Part shown: piece after piece, positions 1 through 7,912 of the stretch
Layout of the letters: every line of letters starts with the position of its first letter
How positions within the stretch are numbered: position 1 is the stretch's first letter
From: Caulobacteraceae bacterium
GTDB taxonomy: Bacteria; Pseudomonadota; Alphaproteobacteria; Caulobacterales; Caulobacteraceae
Assembly: GCA_025450315.1 (NCBI GenBank)
Contig: JANWHQ010000162.1
Location: 1 to 57,575 of the forward strand
Direction of reading: 5' to 3'
DNA: 57,575 nucleotides
Notes under the pieces: generated by a model
Seen by the model: the letters and a program-made list of their open reading frames with translations, nothing else
The model's database searches: none
Told to the model about the DNA's origin: nothing
Made by a program: the position numbers and the translations under genes

Positions 1-482
1 GGATCGTCCTCGCCAAGCGCCGGGTGGTCGAAGTCCCGCCCCGGCTCCCGCACCAGCGCCAGCCGGTCCATCACCCTGCGCGAGCGGACGTTCGTCTCCG
101 CCGTGAAGGCGAGGATCTCCTCCAGGCCCCGGGCGAAAGCGTGATCCAGGGCCGCGCCGGCCGCTTCGCTGGCGTAGCCGCGGCCCCATTGCGGCCGGGC
201 GATGCGCCAGCCGATCTCGAAGCCCGAGACCGGCAGGCCGGCGAAGATCGGCATCAGGCCGACCGCGCCGAGCAGCGCGCCGTCCTCCAATCGCTCCACG
301 GCGAAGCGTCCGAACCCATGCCGGTCGATGACCTCGTTATAGCGTTGGACCTGGGCGGGATGCCCGGCGAACTGGGGGCCGCCCAGCCAGTAGGCGAGCT
401 CGGGATCGGAGTTGATCGCCGCGAGGGGCTCGAGGTCCGCGTCCGTCCAGCGGCGCAGCAGAAGCCGCTGGGTCCGGATCAC
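1..482 (-). CDS. GNAT-family N-acetyltransferase (RimJ/RimL-like), 3' end outside window
   Basis: Reading the minus strand from a GTG at 482 gives an open frame to the window edge (about 160 residues, C-terminus missing). It starts VIRTQRLLLRRWTDADLEPLAA, the usual opening of RimJ/RimL-type GNATs, and has the acetyl-CoA-binding PQWGRGYASEAA stretch near residue 100. The GTG overlaps the aguB stop (GTGA, 4 bp), so it is probably translationally coupled to the agmatine operon. It may acetylate putrescine or a related amine, but that is inferred only from context; RimJ/RimL-like GNATs have many substrates. Confident on family, not on substrate. Confidence 0.8.
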   Translation of the reverse strand, partial: MIRTQRLLLRRWTDADLEPLAAINSDPELAYWLGGPQFAGHPAQVQRYNEVIDRHGFGRFAVERLEDGALLGAVGLMPIFAGLPVSGFEIGWRIARPQWGRGYASEAAGAALDHAFARGLEEILAFTAETNVRSRRVMDRLALVREPGRDFDHPALGEDD

Positions 483-1354
483 CGCTCGAACGCCTTGGCG
501 GGCCCGAGCGCCTCGTAGAGATCGGTCCGCCGGTCACGGAAGAAGCCCCAGGCGGCCCTGTGGGTGGCCAGGAAGTCGAGATCGAAACTGGCGACGATGG
601 CGCCCTGGTCCTCGCGTCCCAGCTCGGCGACCAGTTCCCCGCGATGGTCGGCGATGAAACTCGAGCCATAGAAGTTCTGCCCCCCGCCGGCGCCAGGCTC
701 GAAGCCGGTGCGGTTGGCCGCCACCACCGGGATCACGTTGGAGACCGCATGGCCCTGCATGGCCCTGCGCCAGGGATCCTTGGTGTCGAGCGAGGCGTCG
801 TGGGGCTCCGAGCCGATGGCGGTCGGATAGAACAGCGCCTCGGCGCCCATAAGGGTCATGGCCCGGGCGGCCTCGGGGTACCACTGGTCCCAGCAGATGC
901 CGACGCCGATGCGGCCGAAGCGCGTCGGCCACACCTTGAAGCCGGTGTCGCCGGGCCGGAAATAGTACTTCTCCTGGTAGCCCGGACCGTCGGGGATGTG
1001 GCTCTTGCGGTAGACGCCGAGCGCGGCGCCGTCGGCGTCCAGCATCACCAGGCTGTTGAAATAGTGCGGCCCTTCCTTCTCGAAGATCGAGACCGGGATG
1101 GCGACGCCGAGCTCGGCCGCCAGGGGCGCCAGGGCGGCGACGCAGGGATGCTCGCGCCACGGATAGGCGGTGGAGAACCAGCGTTCCTCCTGGCTGACGC
1201 AGAAATAGGGGCCCTGGAACAGCTCGGGCGGCAGGATCACCTGGGCGCCCACGGCCGCCGCCTCGCGCACCAGCTCGGCCACGCGGGCGATGTTGGCGGC
1301 CATGTCCTCGCCGAAGGCGGCCTGCACAGCGGCGACGGTCAGGGTGCGCGCCAT
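479..1354 (-). CDS. aguB: N-carbamoylputrescine amidase
   Basis: Nitrilase-superfamily enzyme of 291 residues that hydrolyses N-carbamoylputrescine to putrescine, CO2 and ammonia, the second step of the agmatine route to polyamines; cytoplasmic. The catalytic triad is visible: Glu44 in LPPELF, Lys117 in YRKSHIPDG and Cys154 in GICWDQWYPE. The length fits the family. The ATG at 1354 shares one base with the aguA stop (TGATG), and the gene's own stop overlaps the GNAT start, giving a tight aguA-aguB-GNAT operon. Pairing with agmatine deiminase makes the specificity more secure than for an isolated nitrilase. Confidence 0.93.
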   Translation of the reverse strand: MARTLTVAAVQAAFGEDMAANIARVAELVREAAAVGAQVILPPELFQGPYFCVSQEERWFSTAYPWREHPCVAALAPLAAELGVAIPVSIFEKEGPHYFNSLVMLDADGAALGVYRKSHIPDGPGYQEKYYFRPGDTGFKVWPTRFGRIGVGICWDQWYPEAARAMTLMGAEALFYPTAIGSEPHDASLDTKDPWRRAMQGHAVSNVIPVVAANRTGFEPGAGGGQNFYGSSFIADHRGELVAELGREDQGAIVASFDLDFLATHRAAWGFFRDRRTDLYEALGPAKAFER

Positions 1355-2352
1355 CAGGCCGGCTCCTGCTGGGTGATGCAGTGGAACGAGCCCCCGCCGG
1401 TCAGGATGGCGCGGGAGGGAAGGCCGATCACCTCGCGGCCGGGGAACAGCAAGGCCAGCGCCTCCAGCGCCAGGGCGCCGGCGTGCTCGTCGCCGTAGAG
1501 CGGGACGATCACCGCGTCGTTGGCGATCAGGAAGTTCATGTGCGAGGCGGCCACGACCTCGCCGTCCTCGTCGGCGACCCGGCCGGGAGAAGGGATGCGC
1601 ACCACCTTCAGCTTGCGGCCGTCGGCGTCGGTCATGGCGCCCAGGTCGCGGGCGGCGGCGTTGTAGGCGTCGGCGTTCGGATCGTTGCGGCCATAGCCCA
1701 TCGGGCAGGCGACCACGCCCGGCGCCACGAAACGGGCGAGGTTGTCGACGTGGCCGTCGGTATGGTCGTTCATCAGCCCCTCGCCCAGCCACAACACCTT
1801 GCGCGCGCCGAGCGCAGAAGCCAGCGCCTGTTCGGCGGCCAGGTGGTCCCAGCCGGAGTTGCGGTTGGCGTTGAGCAGGCACTGGCGGGTGGTCAAGACC
1901 GTGCCGGCCCCGTCGTGGTCGATCGCCCCGCCCTCCAGCACGAAGCCGTGCGGCAGAAGGCCCGCCCCGGCGTGGCCGGCGATCTGGGCCGCCACCGCCT
2001 CGTCGCCCTCCAGCACGTACTTGCCGCCCCAGCCGTTGAAGCGGAACGAGGCGGCGTGGTCGGGCCCCAGGAAGATCGGGCCGGTGTCGCGAAGCCAGAT
2101 ATCGCCGAAGCGGCCGGGCACGATCTCGACGCCGGGGACATCGCCCAGCCGTGCGCGCGCGGCGTCTTGCGCCGCCTCGCCGCAGACCATCAGCCGCACG
2201 CGCTCGCCGCCGGGACCGGCCAGGGCCCGGGCCAGGGCCGCGACCTCGGCCTGGGCGGGCTCCAGGTCCTCCAGCCACAGCTCCGCATGGCTCGGGAAGC
2301 CCAGCCACATGGCCTTGTGCGGCGCCCATTCGGCTGGAACGGTCAGGCTCAT
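1354..2352 (-). CDS. aguA: Agmatine deiminase
   Basis: Protein of 332 residues of the peptidyl-arginine/agmatine deiminase (guanidino-group-modifying) superfamily, converting agmatine to N-carbamoylputrescine and ammonia. The C-terminal GGGSFHCITQQ signature holds the catalytic cysteine (about Cys325), and the N-terminal EWAPHKAMWLGFP and central NDHTDGHVDN segments are characteristic. The ATG at 2352 is preceded by GTGGGGAAGTGA, a good ribosome binding site; an in-frame GTG at 2356 is in a different frame. First gene of the operon. A perfect 12-bp inverted repeat ends just upstream and includes the Shine-Dalgarno bases, so its translation may be controlled by a hairpin (inference). Confidence 0.94.
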   Translation of the reverse strand: MSLTVPAEWAPHKAMWLGFPSHAELWLEDLEPAQAEVAALARALAGPGGERVRLMVCGEAAQDAARARLGDVPGVEIVPGRFGDIWLRDTGPIFLGPDHAASFRFNGWGGKYVLEGDEAVAAQIAGHAGAGLLPHGFVLEGGAIDHDGAGTVLTTRQCLLNANRNSGWDHLAAEQALASALGARKVLWLGEGLMNDHTDGHVDNLARFVAPGVVACPMGYGRNDPNADAYNAAARDLGAMTDADGRKLKVVRIPSPGRVADEDGEVVAASHMNFLIANDAVIVPLYGDEHAGALALEALALLFPGREVIGLPSRAILTGGGSFHCITQQEPA

Positions 2353-2358
2353 TCACTT

Positions 2359-2400
2359 CCCCACTTGGCGATCAGGGCCGAAGGCGGACGCCAAGTGGGG
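2359..2400 (-). promoter_or_regulatory. Perfect 12-bp inverted repeat in the aguA leader
   Basis: CCCCACTTGGCG (2359-2370) and CGCCAAGTGGGG (2389-2400) are perfect reverse complements separated by 18 bases. On the minus strand the second arm ends 6 bases before the aguA ATG and contains its GTGGGG ribosome binding site. It could be an operator or an RNA hairpin that hides the site. It is not a terminator because no T-run follows it. Confidence 0.6.
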
Positions 2401-2423
2401 CGCCGTCGGAGCCGGATCAAGCC

Positions 2424-2455
2424 CCAAGAGAAAAGGGCGGCCCGAGGACCGCCCC
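2424..2455 (-). terminator. Rho-independent terminator of the TonB receptor gene
   Basis: On the minus strand, after the receptor stop, GGGCGG - 8-base loop - CCGCCC is followed by TTTTCTCTT. It separates the receptor from the downstream agu operon, which therefore probably has its own promoter. Confidence 0.75.
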
Positions 2456-2480
2456 TTCCGTCCCGGTTATGACGACCAGA

Positions 2481-5033
2481 TCAGAACTGGAAGCCCACGG
2501 TCGCCTGGATCGTCCGCGGCGCCCCGACGTAGAGGAAGTTCGTCGAAGGCGCGTAGGTCGGGGCCGTCCCTGGGATGGGGTAGGCCACACTGTTGGAAAC
2601 CGTGGTCGAGCGCGAGAAGTAGTACTTGTCGAACAGGTTCTGCACGTTGACCTGCAGGTAGCTGCCCTGCAGCTGTGGGAGCTTCAGCCTGGCGTCGAGG
2701 CCGAACACCGCATAGCCCGGGATGCTGGCGTCGTTGGTGTCGGAGATGAAGCGCGAGCTGATGTACTTGACCTCGCCGCCAAAGGTGAAGTCGCCGATGT
2801 CGTAGCTGGCGCGGGCGGCGAAGGTGCGGTCGGGCGTCATCACCAGTTCCTTGCCCTTGGTCGGCAGATCGAAGGTCACCCCCTTGGTGGTGAGGACGTA
2901 GTTCGACTCGAGCTCGCTCTTGTTGAAGTTGGCGCTGGCGTAGATGTTGAGGCCGTCGATGGGCGTCACGCCGGCTTCCAGGTCGACGCCCTTCACGTGC
3001 ACATTGCCGACGTTGCGATCGATGCTGAGGGTCGGGTCCGTCGGGTCGTAGGACTGGACGATGCGGTTCTGGAAGAAGTCGTAGTAGCCGCTGACCGAGA
3101 AGGTGACGCGGCTGGTCTGGAAGCGATAGCCCACGGCGAAGTTGTCGCTGATCTCAGGCGTCACAGTGATGTTGGTCGAGGTGTAGAGGTCGTCCGTCTT
3201 CGGCGCGGCGAAGCCCCGGGCGTAGGACGCATAGATCAGGTTCTCGTCGGTGAGGCGGTAGCTGACCCCCACGTTCGGCAGCGGCGCCTGGAAGTGGAAG
3301 GTCTGGCTGAACGGGAAGCGGAAGTTCGGAGCCCCGCCGGGGCCGGTCGAGATGCTGGCGCCGAGCAGGTTGGCGAGAGCCGCTGCCGAAGCCCCGGCCG
3401 CGCGATGGGCGGCGAGGTCGGCGTTGTAGGCGGCCTGGACCGACGAGGAGTCGACGGTGTCGCACAAGGCGCTGGTGCCGTTGTAGGTGTAGCAATACTG
3501 GTTGACGTCGCGCTCGAAGAAGGGCGCGCGGATGCCGATGTTGATGTGCAGCCGGTTGTCCAGGAACTTGCCGATATAGTTGGCGGAGATCTGGTTCAGC
3601 ATCGCGATCGACAGGCGGTCGCGCTTGCGTAGCAACGAACCGTCGGCACCGACGATGGGCGCGCCGTAGCCAGGCTTGGCGCCGAAGACGTCGTTGGGAT
3701 CGCCGGTGATGGGATCCACCGTGGTGTACTCGCCCGTCTGCCGGTGATGGCCGTAGTCCAGGGTGTAGGCCAGCTGGAAGTGGTTTTCCTCGTTCAGGTC
3801 ATAGAGCAGCGAGGTGGTCAGGCCGTAGCGATAGGTCTCGGTGTTGCTGGGCCCATAGGCCACCACCGAGTCCAGGACGTCGCCGTCGCCGTTCAGGTCC
3901 ACGCCCGTCGCCGAGCTCGAGCCGATCAGGCGCTTGTCCTTTTCGCTGAGCGTCGTGCCGCCCCCGCCGTTGGCGAGGGTGTAGAAGAAGGTCGGGTCGA
4001 AGGTGAAGGTCAGGTTGTGGCCGAGATCGAACTGCGACTGCCCGCGGGCCGAGAAGAAGTTCACCGGATTGGGGAACAGCAGCCAGTAGTTGGCGTCGCT
4101 GCTGCCCGGATGGACCGCCGGGCTGGGCACGGTGTCGGCGTGGCCCGCGACCGCCGTTTCGGGCGCCCAGGTGTAATTGTCGCCGTCGAAGTAGGGGTCG
4201 CCGGCGGCGGCGATGGTCGCGGCCGAGGCGTCGAACGGCGGGTATTGCCGCTCCTGGAAGTAGTTGGCAACGACGCTGATGAAGTCGGCGCCGTTCAGCG
4301 GTTGGTAGATCTTGCCGTTGAGATCCCAGCGGATCGAGTCTCCGGGGCGTCCCTTGAAGTTGTCCTCCCGGCCATATTCGCCGGCGAAGAAGGCGGTGGT
4401 CCCCCAGGGCCCGATTTCGCCGGTGTCGATCTCGCCATAGCCGCGGGCGTAGTTGTAGCTGCCGTAGCTCATCTTGCCGACCATCCCGAAGTCCTTCGGG
4501 GGCGTCTTGGTGACGACGTTGATCGAGGCGCCCAGGGCCGAGGCCGAGGGGTTGTCCACGTCGCTGGAGCCGATGTTGACCGTGATGTGGTCAATCAGCT
4601 CCCCGATCATGTATTCGCCGAAGTAGCAGGCGTAGTTGCCGGTGTCGGTCACCGGCGCGCCATCGATGGCGACGGCGATGTGACCGCCGGAAGAGTTGCA
4701 TTCGAAGCCGTGGATCCGCAGGTCGCCGCTGTTGAAGCCGCCCGGATCCTCGGTTGAATTGCTGACGCCCGGCATGAAGTTGATCAGCTGGCCGATGTTC
4801 TGGCTCGGCGGCTGGGTCTTGATGAATTGCTGGGTGATGATCGAGACGTCCTTGGCCTCGTTCACCCTGACCGCCTGGCCGTTGGTCGACGGCGGCGTGC
4901 GCGTGCCGGTGACGATCAGTTCCTGCACCTGGCTGGCCGTGGATTGCGCCAGGGCGGGTCCTGCGGCGGTCAGCATCGCCAGGGCGAGCGCCGTCGTCGC
5001 CGCGCCGGCGGCGAGTTTCTGCTTGTCAGACAT
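2481..5033 (-). CDS. TonB-dependent outer-membrane receptor, possibly phosphate-regulated
   Basis: Outer-membrane beta-barrel of 850 residues. The ATG at 5033 follows AGGGGACCC and opens a clear signal peptide ending AGPALAQ; longer upstream readings have no signal peptide at their start. After it come a TonB-box-like VQELIVTGTR, a plug domain (about residues 45-170, including DLRIHGFECNSSGGHIAVAIDG) and a barrel ending in the terminal aromatic GFQF. An acidic DLNGDGDVLD loop (mid-barrel) resembles calcium-binding loops. The substrate is unknown. The intergenic region upstream holds 11-bp repeats like alphaproteobacterial Pho boxes, so uptake of a phosphorus-containing ligand is a reasonable guess. 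Monocistronic, with a terminator behind it. Confidence 0.93.
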   Translation of the reverse strand: MSDKQKLAAGAATTALALAMLTAAGPALAQSTASQVQELIVTGTRTPPSTNGQAVRVNEAKDVSIITQQFIKTQPPSQNIGQLINFMPGVSNSTEDPGGFNSGDLRIHGFECNSSGGHIAVAIDGAPVTDTGNYACYFGEYMIGELIDHITVNIGSSDVDNPSASALGASINVVTKTPPKDFGMVGKMSYGSYNYARGYGEIDTGEIGPWGTTAFFAGEYGREDNFKGRPGDSIRWDLNGKIYQPLNGADFISVVANYFQERQYPPFDASAATIAAAGDPYFDGDNYTWAPETAVAGHADTVPSPAVHPGSSDANYWLLFPNPVNFFSARGQSQFDLGHNLTFTFDPTFFYTLANGGGGTTLSEKDKRLIGSSSATGVDLNGDGDVLDSVVAYGPSNTETYRYGLTTSLLYDLNEENHFQLAYTLDYGHHRQTGEYTTVDPITGDPNDVFGAKPGYGAPIVGADGSLLRKRDRLSIAMLNQISANYIGKFLDNRLHINIGIRAPFFERDVNQYCYTYNGTSALCDTVDSSSVQAAYNADLAAHRAAGASAAALANLLGASISTGPGGAPNFRFPFSQTFHFQAPLPNVGVSYRLTDENLIYASYARGFAAPKTDDLYTSTNITVTPEISDNFAVGYRFQTSRVTFSVSGYYDFFQNRIVQSYDPTDPTLSIDRNVGNVHVKGVDLEAGVTPIDGLNIYASANFNKSELESNYVLTTKGVTFDLPTKGKELVMTPDRTFAARASYDIGDFTFGGEVKYISSRFISDTNDASIPGYAVFGLDARLKLPQLQGSYLQVNVQNLFDKYYFSRSTTVSNSVAYPIPGTAPTYAPSTNFLYVGAPRTIQATVGFQF

Positions 5034-5102
5034 GGGTCCCCTCAGTCCTCGGCGGAGGGAGCCTGTTCGACCCCTGCACGCCCTGACGAACCCATGCCAA
5101 AG

Positions 5103-5212
5103 GCGTTTGACAGGGCCGTGCAGCGTCGGTGACGAAGGCAAGAAGCCTCGGCGACAGCCGCGCGATAACTTGATGCAGGTCCGGCGACAGCTTCGCGTCG
5201 GCTTGATGAAGG
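5103..5212 (-). promoter_or_regulatory. Degenerate 11-bp-phased repeats (Pho-box-like), promoter-proximal group
   Basis: Read on the minus strand in steps of 11 bases from 5212, units include CCTTCATCAAG, CTGTCGCCGGA (5190), CCTGCATCAAG, CTGTCGCCGAG (5157), TCGTCACCGAC (5135) and CTGTCAAACGC (5113). Strong units are 33, 22 and 22 bases apart, all multiples of 11. The alphaproteobacterial Pho box is built from CTGTCAT-like heptamers every 11 bases. It lies 70-180 bases before the receptor ATG. A 33-bp direct repeat (starts 5150 and 5183 on the plus strand, about 24 of 33 identical) is part of it. Confidence 0.5.
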
Positions 5213-5241
5213 CGCGGACCGACTGCTCGAGCCCGAGCAGA

Positions 5242-5285
5242 AGCGGTGACGCCAAGGCGACGGCCTGGCGACAGCGACGCGACAA
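5242..5285 (-). promoter_or_regulatory. Four tandem 11-bp GTCGCC repeats (Pho-box-like), distal group
   Basis: On the minus strand four consecutive 11-base units are TTGTCGCGTCG (5285-5275), CTGTCGCCAGG (5274-5264), CCGTCGCCTTG (5263-5253) and GCGTCACCGCT (5252-5242). All share GTC(G/A)C at the same position. This is the spacing used by tandem dimers of OmpR/PhoB-family regulators. It ends 22 bases from the stop of the upstream glycosyltransferase gene. Confidence 0.55.
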
Positions 5286-5306
5286 AATCGGGGTCTGAAG
5301 CCGGCC

Positions 5307-6572
5307 CTAGGCCTCGGCCAGCCGCAGCTGGCCGGCGCGGGCCAGGCCCGCGCGATGCTCGACGGTCTGTTCGACGAACAGGGCGGTGTAGGCCTCCACC
5401 ATCGCCCCGACGCCGAAGTCGGCCACGCGGCGCCGGCCGCGCGCGGCGAAGGCGGCCGCCATCTCGGGCTGCGACAGCATCATCTCCATGGCCGAGCGGA
5501 AGGCGGCGAGGTCGTCGGTCGGGACCACCCAGCCGGAATGGCCGTGCTCGACGATCTCGCTGGGGCCGAAGTCGCAGTCGGTGACCAGGGCCGGGACGCC
5601 GCAGGCCCGGGCCTCGGCCACGACGGTCGGGAAGCCTTCCCAGCGCGAGGGCAGCACGAACAGCGCCGCGCGGGCGAAATAGGCCCAGGGATTGGCCACG
5701 AAGCCCGGGAAATGCACCCGGTTCCCGACCCCCAGGGCGGCGGCCTGGGCCCTCAGCTGGGCCTCCAGGCTGCCCTTGCCCAGGATGACCAGCTCCAGGC
5801 CCCGGCAGGCGGGGCTGGAGGCGAAGGCCTCGATCAGGAGGTCATGCGCCTTCTGGTGCTCGAGCCGCCCGGCGGTGACCACGAAGCGGCGGCCTTCGAT
5901 CTCCGGCAGGGGTTCGAGGGCCTTCCGCTGGATCTGGTCCACGTCGATCGGATTGTGGATCACCCTGAGGCGCGCGTGGGGGACGCCGAGATTGCGCTCG
6001 AGCCCCCGCGCCATCTCGTGGGAGTTGGCCAGGACGCAGTCGGCTGCGCGATAACAGCGGCGCACCAGGGTCTTCACCAGGCTGCGGCCCAGCGCGTTCC
6101 TCACCTCGTCGTCGATCACCACGTCGGTGTTGTTGCCCTCGCGCGCGATCCAGCGCGGCGGCCGGGGCCCGAGCCCGGCGCGGGCGGCATAGGCGATGAC
6201 GTTCATCCCCTTCAGGAAACTGACCATCACGTCGGGGCGAAAGGCGCGCACCATCGCCGCGACGTTGGTCGGGGCCAGGAGACCCCCCAGGATCAGCCGG
6301 TGCGGCTTGTAGAAACTGGAATTGTCGCCCTCGTAGCGGACCCAGTCGCGGCCGATCGGCGCGATGTCCACCCTGGAGGGGTCGACGTCGGCGAGATAGG
6401 GCCCGGTCGCCTGCAGAAGACCCAGGCGGACGTCCACCTGGCTCGGGTCGCAGGTGTTGATCAGGTGCGCCACGACGCGCTCGGCGCCCCCGCCGTGCAT
6501 CGAGGGCGCCAAGAGCATAATGCGAGGGCGAGGCTTGTCGCCGAATCGCTGGTATGCCCCGCCGTCAGGCAT
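5307..6572 (-). CDS. Glycosyltransferase, GT4 family
   Basis: Protein of 421 residues with the two Rossmann halves of a GT-B retaining glycosyltransferase. The N-terminal PSMHGGGAERVV loop is typical of group 1 enzymes using nucleotide-sugar donors; the C-terminal half has VVTAGRLEHQKAHDLLIEAF, then LPSRWEGFPTVVAEARACGVP, with the EGF..E donor-binding Glu pair. No membrane segments, so it is likely cytoplasmic or membrane-associated. Acceptor and donor cannot be told. It stands alone, 15 kb from the polysaccharide locus, and is divergent from the phospholipase D-like gene. Confidence 0.9.
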   Translation of the reverse strand: MPDGGAYQRFGDKPRPRIMLLAPSMHGGGAERVVAHLINTCDPSQVDVRLGLLQATGPYLADVDPSRVDIAPIGRDWVRYEGDNSSFYKPHRLILGGLLAPTNVAAMVRAFRPDVMVSFLKGMNVIAYAARAGLGPRPPRWIAREGNNTDVVIDDEVRNALGRSLVKTLVRRCYRAADCVLANSHEMARGLERNLGVPHARLRVIHNPIDVDQIQRKALEPLPEIEGRRFVVTAGRLEHQKAHDLLIEAFASSPACRGLELVILGKGSLEAQLRAQAAALGVGNRVHFPGFVANPWAYFARAALFVLPSRWEGFPTVVAEARACGVPALVTDCDFGPSEIVEHGHSGWVVPTDDLAAFRSAMEMMLSQPEMAAAFAARGRRRVADFGVGAMVEAYTALFVEQTVEHRAGLARAGQLRLAEA

Positions 6573-6645
6573 GGGCGGCTTCTAACGGCGGCGGGGCGAC
6601 TTGGGCAACCGCGCAGGCCAAGATTGCAACAGGCCGGAGAATTCC

Positions 6646-7755
6646 TTGCCGAAATTCACGCTCCTGGTGGGATCTCGCGCCTTCATGGCGGCGGCCGAGG
6701 CCGACATGGCCACGGCCCGGCGGCGGGTCCTGGTGCAGGCCATGACCTTCGAAGGCGATCGGGCCGGCCTCGGCGTCGCCCGGGGCGTCATGGCCAGCGC
6801 GGCGGAGGATCGCCGCGTGCTGGTGGACGATTACACGCGCTTCGCCATCAGCGACCGCTTCGTCTTCTCGCCGCATAATCTCCTCGATCCCGACTTTCGC
6901 GCGGAGCTCCAGGCGACGCGCGGCATGTTCGATCAGATGTGTTCGGCCGGCGTCGGCGTGCGCGTGACCAACCCCGCCGGCCCTCTTCTGATCGGCTTCG
7001 CTTTCCGAAACCACAAGAAGCTCATCGTCACGGACAATGCGGCCTATTTGGGTGGCATAAATTTCAGCGATCACAATTTCGCCTGGCACGACCTGATGCT
7101 GCGCATCGAGGATGCAGCCGTCAGCGACGCCCTGGCGGCGGATTTCGAGGCGACCTGGCAGGGCCGGGGGCGTTCGTGGAGCGCCGAGCTCGGCGACATC
7201 GCGCTTTATGGGCTGGACGGCCGCGACAACCACGCCCGCTTCCGCGAGATCCTCGCCGCCATCGACGCCGCCCGGCACGACATCTCGGTCATCAGCCCCT
7301 ATCTGACCTTCCCGTTCACCGACGCCCTGGCCCGCGCGGCCGCGCGGGGCGTGGACGTGACGCTGATCACGCCGCTGGACAACAACAAGCCCATCGTCAG
7401 GGACTACATCCTGTGGTTCGCCGCCCGCAGCGGCCTGAAGGTGCGGCTGACGCGCGAGATGATCCACCTGAAGGGCCTGCTGATCGACGGACGACGCCTG
7501 GTGCTGGGCTCGTCGAACTTCGACTTCGTCAGCTACTGGATCGAGGAGGAACTGCTGGGCGTCGTCTCCGACCCCGGCCTGATCGCCGACTTCAGACGGC
7601 GCGTGCTGGAGCCGATGCTGCAGGCGGCGCTTCCCGAGGCCGCCGCGCGATCCTCGCCGGCGCGCGGCTGGCGCGCCGCCATCCTCCTGGGCGCCGCAGG
7701 CGCGGTGCTCGGCGCCGGCCTGCCCATTCCCCGCACCAGCGTCCCCTGGAGCTAG
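6646..7755 (+). CDS. Phospholipase D-like protein (cardiolipin-synthase type)
   Basis: About 369 residues with two HKD motifs: HKKLIVTD (His123) followed by GGINFSD, and HLKGLLID (His274) followed by GSSNFD. Together they form one active site, as in bacterial cardiolipin synthases and other phosphatidyltransferases. A hydrophobic segment (AAILLGAAGAVLGAGLPI) close to the C-terminus may anchor it. I chose TTG at 6646 because GGAGA sits 6 bases upstream; a TTG at 6601 or the ATG at 6685 are alternatives. Cardiolipin synthase usually has N-terminal membrane helices, which are absent, so a different phospholipid or nuclease substrate is possible. The next genes downstream handle lipids. Confidence 0.82.
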   Translation: MPKFTLLVGSRAFMAAAEADMATARRRVLVQAMTFEGDRAGLGVARGVMASAAEDRRVLVDDYTRFAISDRFVFSPHNLLDPDFRAELQATRGMFDQMCSAGVGVRVTNPAGPLLIGFAFRNHKKLIVTDNAAYLGGINFSDHNFAWHDLMLRIEDAAVSDALAADFEATWQGRGRSWSAELGDIALYGLDGRDNHARFREILAAIDAARHDISVISPYLTFPFTDALARAAARGVDVTLITPLDNNKPIVRDYILWFAARSGLKVRLTREMIHLKGLLIDGRRLVLGSSNFDFVSYWIEEELLGVVSDPGLIADFRRRVLEPMLQAALPEAAARSSPARGWRAAILLGAAGAVLGAGLPIPRTSVPWS

Positions 7756-7912
7756 AGCCAGCCCCGGGCCTCGCCGCGAGGGCTTCCGTCGAAGCCGCGC
7801 CCTCCCTATGGTGCGCGCCGATTTCAAGGCCAGGCGCCAGATTGCTTTTCGATCCCCTCATCGCATCGACGGCCGGCGCGGCCGAGCTTCCGACGCACGC
7901 GCGGGGCACGGC

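Noticed and set aside
479..2356. A single 625-residue protein covering aguA and aguB
   Set aside because: Its first half is out of frame with aguA and lacks domain sense; it only joins aguB by chance readthrough.
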